This document shows, one piece after another, positions 1-7,485 of a stretch of 9,815 bases of DNA (positions are counted from its first letter, which is position 1; each line of letters starts with the position of its first letter). The DNA is taken from assembly GCA_012839665.1 (NCBI GenBank), contig DUMX01000265.1:1-9815 (forward strand), read 5' to 3'. The position numbers and the translations under genes were made by a program. Below the pieces are notes generated by a model. That model had not been told where the DNA came from. It saw only the letters and a program-made list of their open reading frames with translations, and made no database searches. Origin of the DNA: Gelria sp. (lineage in GTDB: Bacteria; Bacillota; Syntrophomonadia; Syntrophomonadales; Syntrophomonadaceae).

Positions 1-1215
1 TTAAATGGAGAAATATCCGTAAGTTCATCCAAAAATGCCATATTACCTATCCTTGCTGCTTCTCTACTTACAGCAGAAGAGATTCAAGTTAATAAAGTTC
101 CCAATATTAAAGACGTACAAATAATTATTGAACTTATTCATCATTTAGGAATAGATGTTAAATATAATAAAGATAGTATCTTATTAAAAGGTGAAGCTAA
201 GGATTTTAGTCCTAAATACGAATTGGTAAGGCAAATCAGGGCATCATTTTTACTAATGGGACCATTGTTAGCCAGATATGGTGAGGTGAAAATTGCTCTT
301 CCTGGCGGATGTGCTATCGGCACTCGACCTATAGATTTGCATTTAAAGGGGTTTAAAGCCTTGGGAGCCAATATAAGTTTTATTCGCGGTGACGTAATTG
401 CTACTAGCTCAAAATTAAAAGGCAATCATGTATATTTGGATTTTCCCAGCGTAGGGGCTACCGAAAATATAATGATGGCAGCAGTACTGGCAGAAGGTAC
501 CAGCTATATAGAAAACGCTGCTCTGGAACCAGAAATAGTTGATCTAGCTAATTTTATTAACAGTATGGGGGGAAGGGTTAGTGGTGCCGGCAGCAATGTA
601 ATAAAGATTGACGGAGTTAAAGAGCTGGGGCAAAGTAGCTATACTGCCATATCCGACCGTATTGAAGCCGGGACTTATATGGTAGCAGCAGCTGCCACTG
701 GTGGTGAAGTAACCATAAATAATGTAATCACCGAACACGTTAAATCTATTACTGCCAAATTAGCAGAAAGTGGAGCAGAAGTAGAAGAGGGATATAACTG
801 GATTAGAGTAAAACGAAATAAACAAATTAAACCTTTATATATTAAAACTCTACCTTACCCTGGTTTTCCAACTGATATGCAAGCTCAATTTATGGCCTAT
901 TTAAGCTGTGCTGAAGGGAGTAGTATTATTACCGAATCAGTTTTTGAAAATCGTTATATGCATGTTTCCGAACTTAGCAGAATGGGAGCTATAATAAAAA
1001 CAGAAGGAAGAACAGCTATAATCAAAGGGGTTAAGGAATTAAGCGGAACGCGGGTTAAAGCCACTGACCTCCGAGCCGGAGCAGCTTTATTAATAGCCGC
1101 CTTAATGGCTAAAGGAACAAGTATAATTGGCAATAGTGAACATATAGACCGGGGTTATGAAAACATAGTTGACAAGCTTAACCAATTAGGTGCCAGTATA
1201 TCTGTAAATACTTAA
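1..1215 (+). CDS. murA: UDP-N-acetylglucosamine 1-carboxyvinyltransferase (MurA), 5' end cut by window
   Basis: MurA transfers enolpyruvate from phosphoenolpyruvate to the 3'-OH of UDP-GlcNAc, the first committed step of peptidoglycan synthesis in the cytoplasm. The frame is open from base 1, with 404 codons before TAA. Compared from memory with E. coli MurA, about 11 N-terminal residues are missing, giving a full protein near 415 residues, normal for the family. Visible landmarks, in codons of this fragment: K11-N12 (E. coli K22/N23), R80 (R91), the loop PGGCAIGTRP with catalytic Cys at codon 104 (C115) and R109 (R120), FPTDMQAQ with D292 (D305), and HIDRGYE with R384 (R397). The Cys is the fosfomycin target, so this is the sensitive type rather than the Cys-to-Asp type. 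It points towards the small genes and the atp operon, so it is its own transcription unit. An internal TTG at 223 is not the true start, because homology runs through it. Confidence 0.97.
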   Translation, partial: LNGEISVSSSKNAILPILAASLLTAEEIQVNKVPNIKDVQIIIELIHHLGIDVKYNKDSILLKGEAKDFSPKYELVRQIRASFLLMGPLLARYGEVKIALPGGCAIGTRPIDLHLKGFKALGANISFIRGDVIATSSKLKGNHVYLDFPSVGATENIMMAAVLAEGTSYIENAALEPEIVDLANFINSMGGRVSGAGSNVIKIDGVKELGQSSYTAISDRIEAGTYMVAAAATGGEVTINNVITEHVKSITAKLAESGAEVEEGYNWIRVKRNKQIKPLYIKTLPYPGFPTDMQAQFMAYLSCAEGSSIITESVFENRYMHVSELSRMGAIIKTEGRTAIIKGVKELSGTRVKATDLRAGAALLIAALMAKGTSIIGNSEHIDRGYENIVDKLNQLGASISVNT

Positions 1216-1259
1216 TGATATTTATAGGATTTCTAATCAATGGATATTACTCCTGCTGG

Positions 1260-1523
1260 TCAGATATTTTCGGTTTTTTCGGTTTCTTCTTCTGCTTCGG
1301 CTTCAACTTGTAATTTTTGATGTAATTCTTCTTGCAATTTTAACTCAGCTAATCTTCTTTCTTCTTCCTGTTCAAGCATTAATTGATGTAAGTATTCTTC
1401 TTTAGCTTTCTTAGCTATCATTGCTTTTTTTTCAACTTTAACAGTCTGTCGCCATATTAATATGGCAAACAGGATACTTAGTATTAAAACCGAACCTATT
1501 AGTATTAAATAAAATTTCTGCAT
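1260..1523 (-). CDS. small membrane-anchored coiled-coil protein, unknown function
   Basis: Family not recognised. The 87-residue protein has one hydrophobic segment at about residues 4-24 (ending ILIW), then a highly charged, helix-forming tail. The tail is basic at first (residues 29-41, VEKKAMIAKKAK) and then strongly Glu-rich with Leu spacing suggestive of a coiled coil (about 40-82), ending in a low-complexity acidic stretch. The likely topology is a single-pass inner-membrane anchor with a cytoplasmic helix. ATG is preceded by a good GGGGGAG Shine-Dalgarno about 5 bases upstream, which supports real translation. It lies 21 bases after the 62-residue gene and shares the motif W-x4-K-[IV]-x-x-[RK]-A with it, so the two are probably a co-transcribed, diverged duplicate pair. 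It converges on murA with a 44-base gap. Function unknown; proximity to the atp genes does not prove a link. Confidence 0.75.
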   Translation of the reverse strand: MQKFYLILIGSVLILSILFAILIWRQTVKVEKKAMIAKKAKEEYLHQLMLEQEEERRLAELKLQEELHQKLQVEAEAEEETEKTENI

Positions 1524-1544
1524 ATGACTCCCCCTTATTTTACT

Positions 1545-1733
1545 TTACTTGTCATCGTCTATATCTTTCCAGATTCTTTCTCGTGCTTTTCTACGTTCCA
1601 TCTCTTTCTTTTTACTTGCCAAAGCTCTTTCTTGTATTTTATAACTCATTTGCCACATTACTATATACATTAGTATTTTAAGAAAATAGTAGGCCAGAGT
1701 AATAATGATTAAATATCTTAATAAATCATTCAT
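1545..1733 (-). CDS. small single-pass membrane protein, unknown function
   Basis: Family not recognised. The 62-residue protein has a hydrophobic segment at about residues 4-27 (ending YIVMW) followed by a short, very basic, helical tail (KKKEMERRKARER) ending in acidic DIDDDK. This predicts an inner-membrane anchor with a positive cytoplasmic side. Residues 27-44 align without gaps to residues 24-41 of the next small protein (W, K, A and KK identical; I/V, S/T, R/K and L/M conservative). It follows the terminator after atpC by about 100 bases, so it should need its own promoter or read-through; no convincing promoter was found in 1734-1833. The ribosome site is weak: a GGGGGA lies about 17 bases before the ATG, which lowers confidence in the exact start. 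Confidence 0.65.
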   Translation of the reverse strand: MNDLLRYLIIITLAYYFLKILMYIVMWQMSYKIQERALASKKKEMERRKARERIWKDIDDDK

Positions 1734-1833
1734 CTAGTTCTTACACAAATCCCCCATCGTATTTTTACATATCTGTCATTAAATTACCATATTACAATTA
1801 AAGTTACTAGTATTACTTTTTACAAAAATCAAA

Positions 1834-1863
1834 GCCGGAAGGAATTTTTTTATTCCTTCCGGC
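1834..1863 (-). terminator. intrinsic terminator at end of the atp operon
   Basis: A perfect 12-bp inverted repeat, GCCGGAAGGAAT (1834-1845) and ATTCCTTCCGGC (1852-1863), encloses a 6-base loop. Read on the minus strand, the stem is followed by TTTGATTTTTGTA (1833 down to 1821), a U-rich tail. It begins 23 bases after the atpC stop codon. It should end most transcripts of the ATP synthase operon before the two small membrane-protein genes. Confidence 0.9.
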
Positions 1864-1886
1864 CAAGTATTAACTTCTCGTTCTAG

Positions 1887-2297
1887 TTACAATGCTTCCG
1901 CTGCCTTTAACCTTGAAATAGCACGCTTCAGGGCCATTTCCGCCCGCGCCAAATTTAAATTATCTTCCCGCGCTTGTAGACGTCTTTCCGCCCTTTCTTT
2001 GGCTGCTTTAGCTCGCAGTACATCGATATCTTCACCGCGTTCGGCAGTCTCTGCCAGAACCCGGGCTACATTATCGATAACTTCCATAAAGCCGCCACTC
2101 ACGGCCATTCTCTTCTGGGTGCCACCAGTATTTTCATAACGCAGCACGCCTATATCTAAAGCTGCAACTAGCGGCGCATGGTTTTTCATAATACCCAATT
2201 CACCTTCGGCACCGGGAGCAACCATGAACTGAACTTCATCGCGAAATAAGATTTGTTCAGGGGTTACTATTTCTAGCATGAAGGTGCTTTCTGCCAT
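1887..2297 (-). CDS. atpC: F1Fo ATP synthase subunit epsilon (AtpC)
   Basis: Epsilon is part of the central rotor stalk and can inhibit ATP hydrolysis. The 136-residue protein has the usual two domains. The N-terminal beta-sandwich spans about residues 5-85 and includes GELGIMKNHAPLVAAL and AVSGGFMEV. Two C-terminal helices span about 90-134. The segment IDVLRA at 91-96 fits the I(L)DxxRA motif linked to ATP binding in Bacillus-type epsilon subunits, and the second helix has arginines at 125 and 129 that could complete such a site. Starting at the ATG at 2297 is supported by GGAGG 8 bases upstream. An internal Met7 is possible but has no better ribosome site. It is the last gene of the operon, starting 3 bases after the atpD stop, so the two are probably translationally coupled; the terminator follows. 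Confidence 0.97.
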   Translation of the reverse strand: MAESTFMLEIVTPEQILFRDEVQFMVAPGAEGELGIMKNHAPLVAALDIGVLRYENTGGTQKRMAVSGGFMEVIDNVARVLAETAERGEDIDVLRAKAAKERAERRLQAREDNLNLARAEMALKRAISRLKAAEAL

Positions 2298-2300
2298 AAA

Positions 2301-3725
2301 CTACGCCTCCAGTCTCTTCGCTTTGGCTACTGCAGTTTCAATATTACCTACCATGAGGAAGGCTGCTTCAGGCAGATTATCATGATTACCAGCCAGGACT
2401 TCAGCAAAAGAGTCAACCGTTTCGCTAACCGGAACGAATACTCCAGCTTGGCCAGTAAACTGCTCGGCAACGTGGAAGGGCTGGGACAAGAATCTTTCAA
2501 TCTTTCTAGCCCGAGCCACTATAATTTTATCCTCATCAGTAAGTTCGTCCATACCCAGTATAGCTATGATATCCTGGAGTTCCTTATACCTTTGTAGAAT
2601 CTGCTGTACACCGCGCGCGATATTATAGTGCTTATCGCCTACTAACTGCGGGTCCAAAATCCGGGAAGTAGAATCCAGGGGGTCAACCGCTGGATAGATT
2701 CCCTTTTCTGAAATGGCCCGGGAAAGAACCGTAGTAGCATCCAGGTGAGCAAAAGTTGTTGCTGGTGCCGGGTCGGTCAGGTCGTCCGCAGGAACATAAA
2801 CAGCCTGAGCTGAAGTTATTGAACCCGTACGGGTAGTAGTAATACGTTCTTGCAGTAAACCCATATCAGTTGCCAATGTAGGCTGATAACCAACAGCCGA
2901 AGGCATACGTCCCAGCAAAGCTGACACTTCGTTACCCGCCTGGGCAAAGCGGAATATATTATCAATAAATATCAAAACGTCCAATCCAGAAAAATCACGG
3001 AAATATTCAGCAACAGTCAGACCGGTAAGACCTACTCTTAGTCTTGCTCCCGGGGGCTCGTTCATCTGACCAAAAATCAAGGCACATCTATCGATAACTC
3101 CAGATTCAGTCATTTCACCCCAAAGGTCATTACCTTCACGGGTACGTTCACCAACACCGGTAAACACAGAATAACCACCGTGCTCATACGCAATGTTTCT
3201 GATTAGTTCCTGAATAATAACAGTTTTGCCAACTCCGGCTCCACCAAATAGACCTATTTTACCACCTCTAGCATAAGGGCAAATCAGGTCAGCTACCTTA
3301 ATTCCAGTTTCTAGAATTTCGTTAGCGGGAAGCTGATCTGTCAAATCCGGTGGGTCGCGGTGTATTTCCCAATAGTCTGCTGCCTCAACCGGGCCACCTT
3401 CATCAACTGGTTGTCCCAACACGTTGACTATACGTCCCAGACATCCTTCACCTACTGGTACCTTAATAGCAGCACCGGTATTAGTTGCTTTCATACCGCG
3501 ATAAATACCGTCTGTAGGCTGCAGGGCAACACAGCGGACAATATCATTACCCAGAAGCTGCATAGCCTCCAGAGTTACATCAATGTCTGTTGCCCCTTCT
3601 TTTTCCTGATCCTCGGATTTTATATTAATAGCATTCATCAGGTCAGGTAGCTCACCAGGCTTAAAGCGTATGTCAACAACTGCGCCGATAACCTGGACTA
3701 CCTCTCCATACGTTATATTTGCCAT
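2301..3725 (-). CDS. atpD: F1Fo ATP synthase subunit beta (AtpD)
   Basis: Beta is the catalytic subunit of the F1 head, making ATP from ADP and phosphate during rotation. The 474-residue length is typical. The order is N-terminal beta-barrel (about 1-80), nucleotide-binding domain with P-loop GGAGVGKT (161-168), catalytic Glu193 and Arg194 in GERTREGND, Walker B strand LIFIDN with Asp255, ALLGRMPSAVGYQPTL (269-284), and C-terminal helical domain. The rotor-contact loop reads DELTDED (393-399) in place of DELSEED, a conservative variant. ATG at 3725 has AAAGGAGG about 10 bases upstream. It follows atpG after 55 bases, the longest gap among the F1 genes, in which I see only the ribosome site. 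No damage or missing active-site residue is visible. Confidence 0.99.
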   Translation of the reverse strand: MANITYGEVVQVIGAVVDIRFKPGELPDLMNAINIKSEDQEKEGATDIDVTLEAMQLLGNDIVRCVALQPTDGIYRGMKATNTGAAIKVPVGEGCLGRIVNVLGQPVDEGGPVEAADYWEIHRDPPDLTDQLPANEILETGIKVADLICPYARGGKIGLFGGAGVGKTVIIQELIRNIAYEHGGYSVFTGVGERTREGNDLWGEMTESGVIDRCALIFGQMNEPPGARLRVGLTGLTVAEYFRDFSGLDVLIFIDNIFRFAQAGNEVSALLGRMPSAVGYQPTLATDMGLLQERITTTRTGSITSAQAVYVPADDLTDPAPATTFAHLDATTVLSRAISEKGIYPAVDPLDSTSRILDPQLVGDKHYNIARGVQQILQRYKELQDIIAILGMDELTDEDKIIVARARKIERFLSQPFHVAEQFTGQAGVFVPVSETVDSFAEVLAGNHDNLPEAAFLMVGNIETAVAKAKRLEA

Positions 3726-3780
3726 CCTCTACTTTCCTCCTTTAATGAGAGCTTTGGCCTTATCAGTTAAGTGCATATTA

Positions 3781-4662
3781 TTAAGCATTTTTCAGAGCTT
3801 CGGCACCACCGACAATGTCCAGAATCTCGTCCGTAATTGCCGCCTGCCTGGCTTTGTTCATAGCCAGTTCAAGATTTTCAATAATCTCGTTGGCATTTTC
3901 AGTGGCATTACCCATAGCCGTCATCCGAGCGCCATGTTCACTAGCTTTACCTTCCAGCATGGCGTGGTAAATTTGGCTACCAACATACTTGGGTAGTAAT
4001 GTTAGAAGGATCTCATCTGCACTAGGTTCATAGAGATAATCAATAACCCGAGTAGATTCGTCGCTAGTATCTTCTTCTGGGGTCTCCAGTGGCAATAGTT
4101 GAACAATGATCGGTTCCTGCCGCAATACGTTAATAAAGCGGGCATACACCAGGTAGACTTCATCCAGTTCTTCATTTTCATAAGCATTCATTATATACTG
4201 GGCGATTTCCCTGGCATCAGCATAACTGACATCATCCCCCAGGCCTATAAATTCGGCATCGACCATATTACGTTTGCGATAAAAATCTCTAGCCTTTCTA
4301 CCTACTGTAATAATTCCATTTTCCAAGCCACGGTCGTCCCTCTCAATAGCTTCATCTACCGTCCTGATAAGATTAGTATTATAAGCTCCACATAATCCAC
4401 GATCAGCAGTAACTACAACATAGCCGACTTTGCGTACATCCTCTCTTTTGTCTAGCAGCGGATGTCTAACATCGAAAGAAACTGCTGCCAATCGCGCCAA
4501 AGTACCCTGTAAAGTATCAGTGTAAGGCCTGGAGGCCTCAGCACTTTCCTGGGCTCTACGCAATTTTGCAGCGGCTACCATTTCCATAGCTCTAGTAATC
4601 TGCTGCGTGTTTTGTACACTACGAATCCTGCGTTTAAATTCTCTTACACCTGCTCCTGCCAT
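3781..4662 (-). CDS. atpG: F1Fo ATP synthase subunit gamma (AtpG)
   Basis: Gamma is the rotating central shaft that passes through the alpha3-beta3 ring and drives the binding changes. The 293-residue length matches the family. The N-terminal helix carries the conserved pattern VREFKRRIRSVQNTQQITRAM followed by VAAAKLRRAQ. A middle Rossmann-like region contains TADRGLCGAYN. The C-terminal helix has the typical NATENANEII and LNKARQAAIT-like ending (here LAMNKARQAAITDEILDIV). The two long terminal helices form the coiled coil inside F1. ATG at 4662 is preceded by AGGTGGTGA about 7 bases upstream. It follows atpA after 13 bases. Confidence 0.98.
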   Translation of the reverse strand: MAGAGVREFKRRIRSVQNTQQITRAMEMVAAAKLRRAQESAEASRPYTDTLQGTLARLAAVSFDVRHPLLDKREDVRKVGYVVVTADRGLCGAYNTNLIRTVDEAIERDDRGLENGIITVGRKARDFYRKRNMVDAEFIGLGDDVSYADAREIAQYIMNAYENEELDEVYLVYARFINVLRQEPIIVQLLPLETPEEDTSDESTRVIDYLYEPSADEILLTLLPKYVGSQIYHAMLEGKASEHGARMTAMGNATENANEIIENLELAMNKARQAAITDEILDIVGGAEALKNA

Positions 4663-4675
4663 CTTAATTCACCAC

Positions 4676-6190
4676 CTAAACCGAGAACGTGGACTTAAAT
4701 TCATTGATGGCCTTGGTCAGTTTTTCTTCAACTGCATCATCTATTTTACCGGTATCTCTAATGCTGTTTAAAATATCGGCATTAGCACTGCGCATATATT
4801 TTAGAAAATCGGCTTCAAAGGCTTCAACCTTATCTTTGGGTAAATCATCCAGGAAGCCATTCACAGCACTGTACAGAATTACAACCTGTTCTTCCATTTT
4901 CATAGGTTGGTACTGCCCTTGTTTCAAGGTTTCAGTAATTCTCTCACCACGAGTCAACCGAGCTAAAGTGGCTTTATCCAGGTCAGAACCGAACTGAGCA
5001 AATGCAGCTAATTCACGGTATTGAGCCAAATCCAGTCGTAACTGCCCGGCAACCGACTTCATAGCTTTAGTCTGAGCATCGCCACCAACGCGGCTAACTG
5101 ATAGACCAGCGTTTATAGCAGGCCGCTGACCAGCATAGAACAGGTCGGTTTCCAAATATATCTGGCCATCAGTAATAGATATAACATTAGTTGGTATATA
5201 AGCGGAAACGTCACCTGCTTGAGTTTCAATAATCGGTAAAGCAGTTATAGATCCACCACCGTAATCATCGTTAAGTTTACATGCTCTCTCCAGTAGACGA
5301 GAATGGAGATAGAAAACGTCACCAGGATAAGCCTCACGTCCGGGAGGACGACGAAGCAAGAGTGACATTTCACGATAAGCCACTGCGTGTTTGGAAAGGT
5401 CATCATAGATGATTAACACGTCAAGGCCTTCACCTTCCATAAACTCTTCGCCCATAGCAACCCCAGCATAAGGTGCTATATATAGCAATGGTGCTGGTTC
5501 GGAAGCAGTGGCCGCAACTATAATGGTATAATCCATAGCTCCCATTTCCTCGAACTTGGCAGCTATACCAGCTATAGAGGCTTGTTTCTGCCCAATAGCA
5601 ACATAGATGCAAATCATGTCTTTCTTTTCTCTCTGGTTGATAATAGCATCAAGAGCAATAGCTGTCTTACCAACCTGGCGGTCTCCGATAATTAACTCAC
5701 GCTGGCCCCTTCCGATGGGAACCATGGAGTCTATACATTTAAGTCCAGTCTGCATGGGGGTATCAACCGGCGTACGGGCAACAACCCCATGAGCAACCTT
5801 TTCAATCGGGCGGAAGGTTTCAGTATTAATAGGTCCCTTGCCATCGATGGGCTGACCTAAAGCATTAACTACACGACCCAACAAGGCTTTCCCGGTAGGG
5901 ACCTCCATAATTCTTCCGGTCGCTTTTACTACGTCACCTTCCTTAATGTGATTATAATCACCTAATAGCACCGCACCAACGTTGTCTTCTTCAAGGTTAA
6001 GAACCATTCCGTAAGTTCCGCCTGTAAACTCCAGAAGCTCACCAGCCATGGCGCCCTGTAGTCCATATACGCGGGCAATACCGTCACCAACATAGATAAC
6101 CGAGCCTACGTTACTGACTTCTACCTCGGACTGGTAGCGCTCTATTTGGTCCTTGAGTATAGCGCTAATCTCTTCCGGTCTAATACTCAT
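4676..6190 (-). CDS. atpA: F1Fo ATP synthase subunit alpha (AtpA)
   Basis: Alpha is the non-catalytic nucleotide-binding subunit of the F1 head and supplies the arginine finger to beta. From the preferred ATG at 6190 the protein is 504 residues, the usual size. It begins MSIRPEEISAILK, a very typical N-terminus. It shows the P-loop GDRQVGKT (169-176), LIIYDDLSKHA, RRPPGREAYPGD, and the arginine finger Arg367 in SVSRVGG. A GTG at 6202 would add four residues, but the GGGGTGA ribosome site would then touch or overlap the start; it is 8 bases from the ATG, so the ATG is preferred. It lies shortly after atpH and before atpG in the operon. No missing residue or frameshift is seen. Confidence 0.98.
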   Translation of the reverse strand: MSIRPEEISAILKDQIERYQSEVEVSNVGSVIYVGDGIARVYGLQGAMAGELLEFTGGTYGMVLNLEEDNVGAVLLGDYNHIKEGDVVKATGRIMEVPTGKALLGRVVNALGQPIDGKGPINTETFRPIEKVAHGVVARTPVDTPMQTGLKCIDSMVPIGRGQRELIIGDRQVGKTAIALDAIINQREKKDMICIYVAIGQKQASIAGIAAKFEEMGAMDYTIIVAATASEPAPLLYIAPYAGVAMGEEFMEGEGLDVLIIYDDLSKHAVAYREMSLLLRRPPGREAYPGDVFYLHSRLLERACKLNDDYGGGSITALPIIETQAGDVSAYIPTNVISITDGQIYLETDLFYAGQRPAINAGLSVSRVGGDAQTKAMKSVAGQLRLDLAQYRELAAFAQFGSDLDKATLARLTRGERITETLKQGQYQPMKMEEQVVILYSAVNGFLDDLPKDKVEAFEADFLKYMRSANADILNSIRDTGKIDDAVEEKLTKAINEFKSTFSV

Positions 6191-6198
6191 TTGTGTGC

Positions 6199-6205
6199 TC
6201 ACCCC
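6199..6205 (-). promoter_or_regulatory. ribosome binding site deciding the atpA start
   Basis: Minus-strand GGGGTGA, close to the GGAGGTGA consensus, lies 8 bases before the ATG at 6190. It overlaps the alternative in-frame GTG at 6200-6202. The spacing favours the ATG. Confidence 0.7.
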
Positions 6206-6212
6206 TATCGCA

Positions 6213-6761
6213 TTAACTTATCTTCGTTTGTTTCAATTGGTCTCTTAACATTTCCAGTCTTTTAATGACCGTACCGTCTATGATTTGGTCACCCATTCGT
6301 ATCTTAACTCCGCCGATAAGAGCAGGGTCAACCGTGACATTAAGCTGTACTGTTTTACCCGTAGAGGCAGATAGTTTCTGGGCAAGAGCCTTCACCTCAT
6401 CGTCCGGTACATCCCGAGCGGCTGTAAGTTCCGCCTTGGCAATGTTTCTCGATTCATCAGCCATTTCCTGATATTCTTCAGCAATAGATTCAATATATGA
6501 TTCCCGACGTTTATCAATAATCATATACAGGAAGTTTAGCGTTAGTTGAGAAACCTGACTGGCGAAAATTTTGCTCGCAACATCCTTCTTTTCTTTGGCA
6601 GGGATTAGAAGATGGGCGAAGTAGGCTTCTAAATTCTCTACTTCTTTTATCGCTGCGACTATTTTTTCCAGTTCCTGCTGAAACTCATCTATTTTGTCAT
6701 TCTCTCGGGCAATAATGAAAAACGCTTCGGCATAGCGCCTAGCAACGCTCTTGTTTAACAT
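6213..6761 (-). CDS. atpH: F1Fo ATP synthase subunit delta (AtpH)
   Basis: Delta (the OSCP homologue) caps F1 and joins it to subunit b in the peripheral stalk. The 182-residue length is normal. The N-terminal helical domain (about 1-105) starts SVARRYAEAFF, the usual opening of the family. The C-terminal domain contains the conserved pattern ending DPALIGGVKIRMGDQIIDGTV, followed by RLEMLRDQLK. The ATG overlaps the atpF stop by 7 bases (ATGTTAA shared), and GAGGCGGG precedes it inside atpF, so translation is probably coupled to atpF. It stops 22 bases before the preferred atpA start. Confidence 0.97.
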   Translation of the reverse strand: MLNKSVARRYAEAFFIIARENDKIDEFQQELEKIVAAIKEVENLEAYFAHLLIPAKEKKDVASKIFASQVSQLTLNFLYMIIDKRRESYIESIAEEYQEMADESRNIAKAELTAARDVPDDEVKALAQKLSASTGKTVQLNVTVDPALIGGVKIRMGDQIIDGTVIKRLEMLRDQLKQTKIS

Positions 6762-7363
6762 AATAGATCGCCCGCCTCGTTTACAAATTCTTTAACCATG
6801 TTCTTATGGTCATCATCGGTAATAGCTCTATTCAGAACCTTTTCTGCTGCCAGCAAGGCTAGTGTCGCTGCAGTATCTTTCAGCTCGACCTTGGCCTGTT
6901 CAGTAGCGGCCTGAATTTCAGCGGTGGCTTTGTCCTTAATATTTGCGGCATCTTCCTTGGCTTTGTTGATAATTTCATTCTTAGCATCATCAGCTGCCTT
7001 AGTTGCACGTGCCACAATTTCTTGCGCCTCTTTACGCGATTCTGCCAGGTTGCTCTGGGTTTCTTTTCTCATTTGTTCCACTTCAATTTTGACTTCTTCT
7101 GCATGCTTAAGAGAACTTTCAATAGTGTTAGAACGTTCTTCTAACATAGCATTGATTGGGTTATAGGCAAATTTATATAAAAGAGCCAGTAAAATAAAGA
7201 AGTTTACTGCCGTCCAACCAACTACAAACCAGTTCCCAAAATCAGGGGTTTTTCCTGCAGGCGCTGGAATAGTCCCTGATGCCATGCAGAAGGTGGCAAA
7301 TCCCAGAACCATTACCATGGTCAAAAGGAGCACCGCTACATAAAATCTTTTGTTCCTTTTCAC
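6755..7363 (-). CDS. atpF: F1Fo ATP synthase subunit b (AtpF) with N-terminal signal-like extension
   Basis: Subunit b is the membrane-anchored peripheral stalk that holds F1 still against the rotor. The 202 residues exceed the usual 155-170. The extra part is N-terminal: residues 1-30 have a basic start (MKRNKR), a hydrophobic core (8-25) and FCMASG, which could be a signal peptidase site after Ala28. The expected membrane helix follows at about 45-64 (WFVVGWTAVNFFILLALLYKF), then the conserved NPINAMLEERSNTIE and a long charged Ala-rich coiled coil to about 175. Translation starts at GTG 7363, which has GGAGGT 9 bases upstream. No other start with such a site fits, so the extension is probably translated. 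It is preceded by a 122-base gap with a long hairpin, and its end overlaps atpH by 7 bases. Confidence 0.95.
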   Translation of the reverse strand: MKRNKRFYVAVLLLTMVMVLGFATFCMASGTIPAPAGKTPDFGNWFVVGWTAVNFFILLALLYKFAYNPINAMLEERSNTIESSLKHAEEVKIEVEQMRKETQSNLAESRKEAQEIVARATKAADDAKNEIINKAKEDAANIKDKATAEIQAATEQAKVELKDTAATLALLAAEKVLNRAITDDDHKNMVKEFVNEAGDLLC

Positions 7364-7372
7364 GGATGTGCT

Positions 7373-7378
7373 ACCTCC
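7373..7378 (-). promoter_or_regulatory. ribosome binding site deciding the GTG start of atpF
   Basis: Minus-strand GGAGGT lies 9 bases before the GTG at 7363. It is the only strong ribosome site near the beginning of atpF, so the N-terminal hydrophobic extension of subunit b should be part of the protein. Confidence 0.8.
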
Positions 7379-7395
7379 AATCTAGAGCGAATAGT

Positions 7396-7460
7396 ATTTG
7401 AGGCGATAGAGCTTTATCATTTCTTTTCATTTTCAATTAGGGTTGCTCTATCGCCCAAAT
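7396..7460 (-). promoter_or_regulatory. long hairpin in the atpE-atpF intergenic gap
   Basis: On the minus strand, ATTTGGGCGATAGAGC (7460 to 7445) can pair with GCTCTATCGCCTCAAAT (7412 to 7396). This gives 16 base pairs, the inner 11 perfect, with one bulged base (7401) and a 32-base A-rich loop. It begins 25 bases after the atpE stop and ends 17 bases before the atpF ribosome site. No U-run follows, so it is not a standard terminator. It may protect the 3' end of a processed atpB-atpE message or reduce read-through, which would favour the many copies of subunit c. That role is inference. Confidence 0.7.
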
Positions 7461-7485
7461 CTTAGTGATTGTATACCTTTCAGAG

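Noticed and set aside
223..1215. TTG at 223 as the murA start
   Set aside because: The frame is open from base 1 and residues upstream of 223 match the conserved MurA N-terminus, including the Lys-Asn pair.
1216..1259. Terminator between murA and the convergent small gene
   Set aside because: Only a weak broken pairing (AGGA/TCCT and TAAT/ATTA) without a T-run; not enough to call.
1734..1833. Promoter for the two small membrane-protein genes
   Set aside because: Several AT-rich words occur on the minus strand, but no -35/-10 pair with proper spacing reaches a convincing match.
6191..6202. GTG at 6202 as the atpA start
   Set aside because: The ribosome site overlaps the GTG, while it is well spaced from the ATG at 6190, which gives the usual MSIRPEE beginning.
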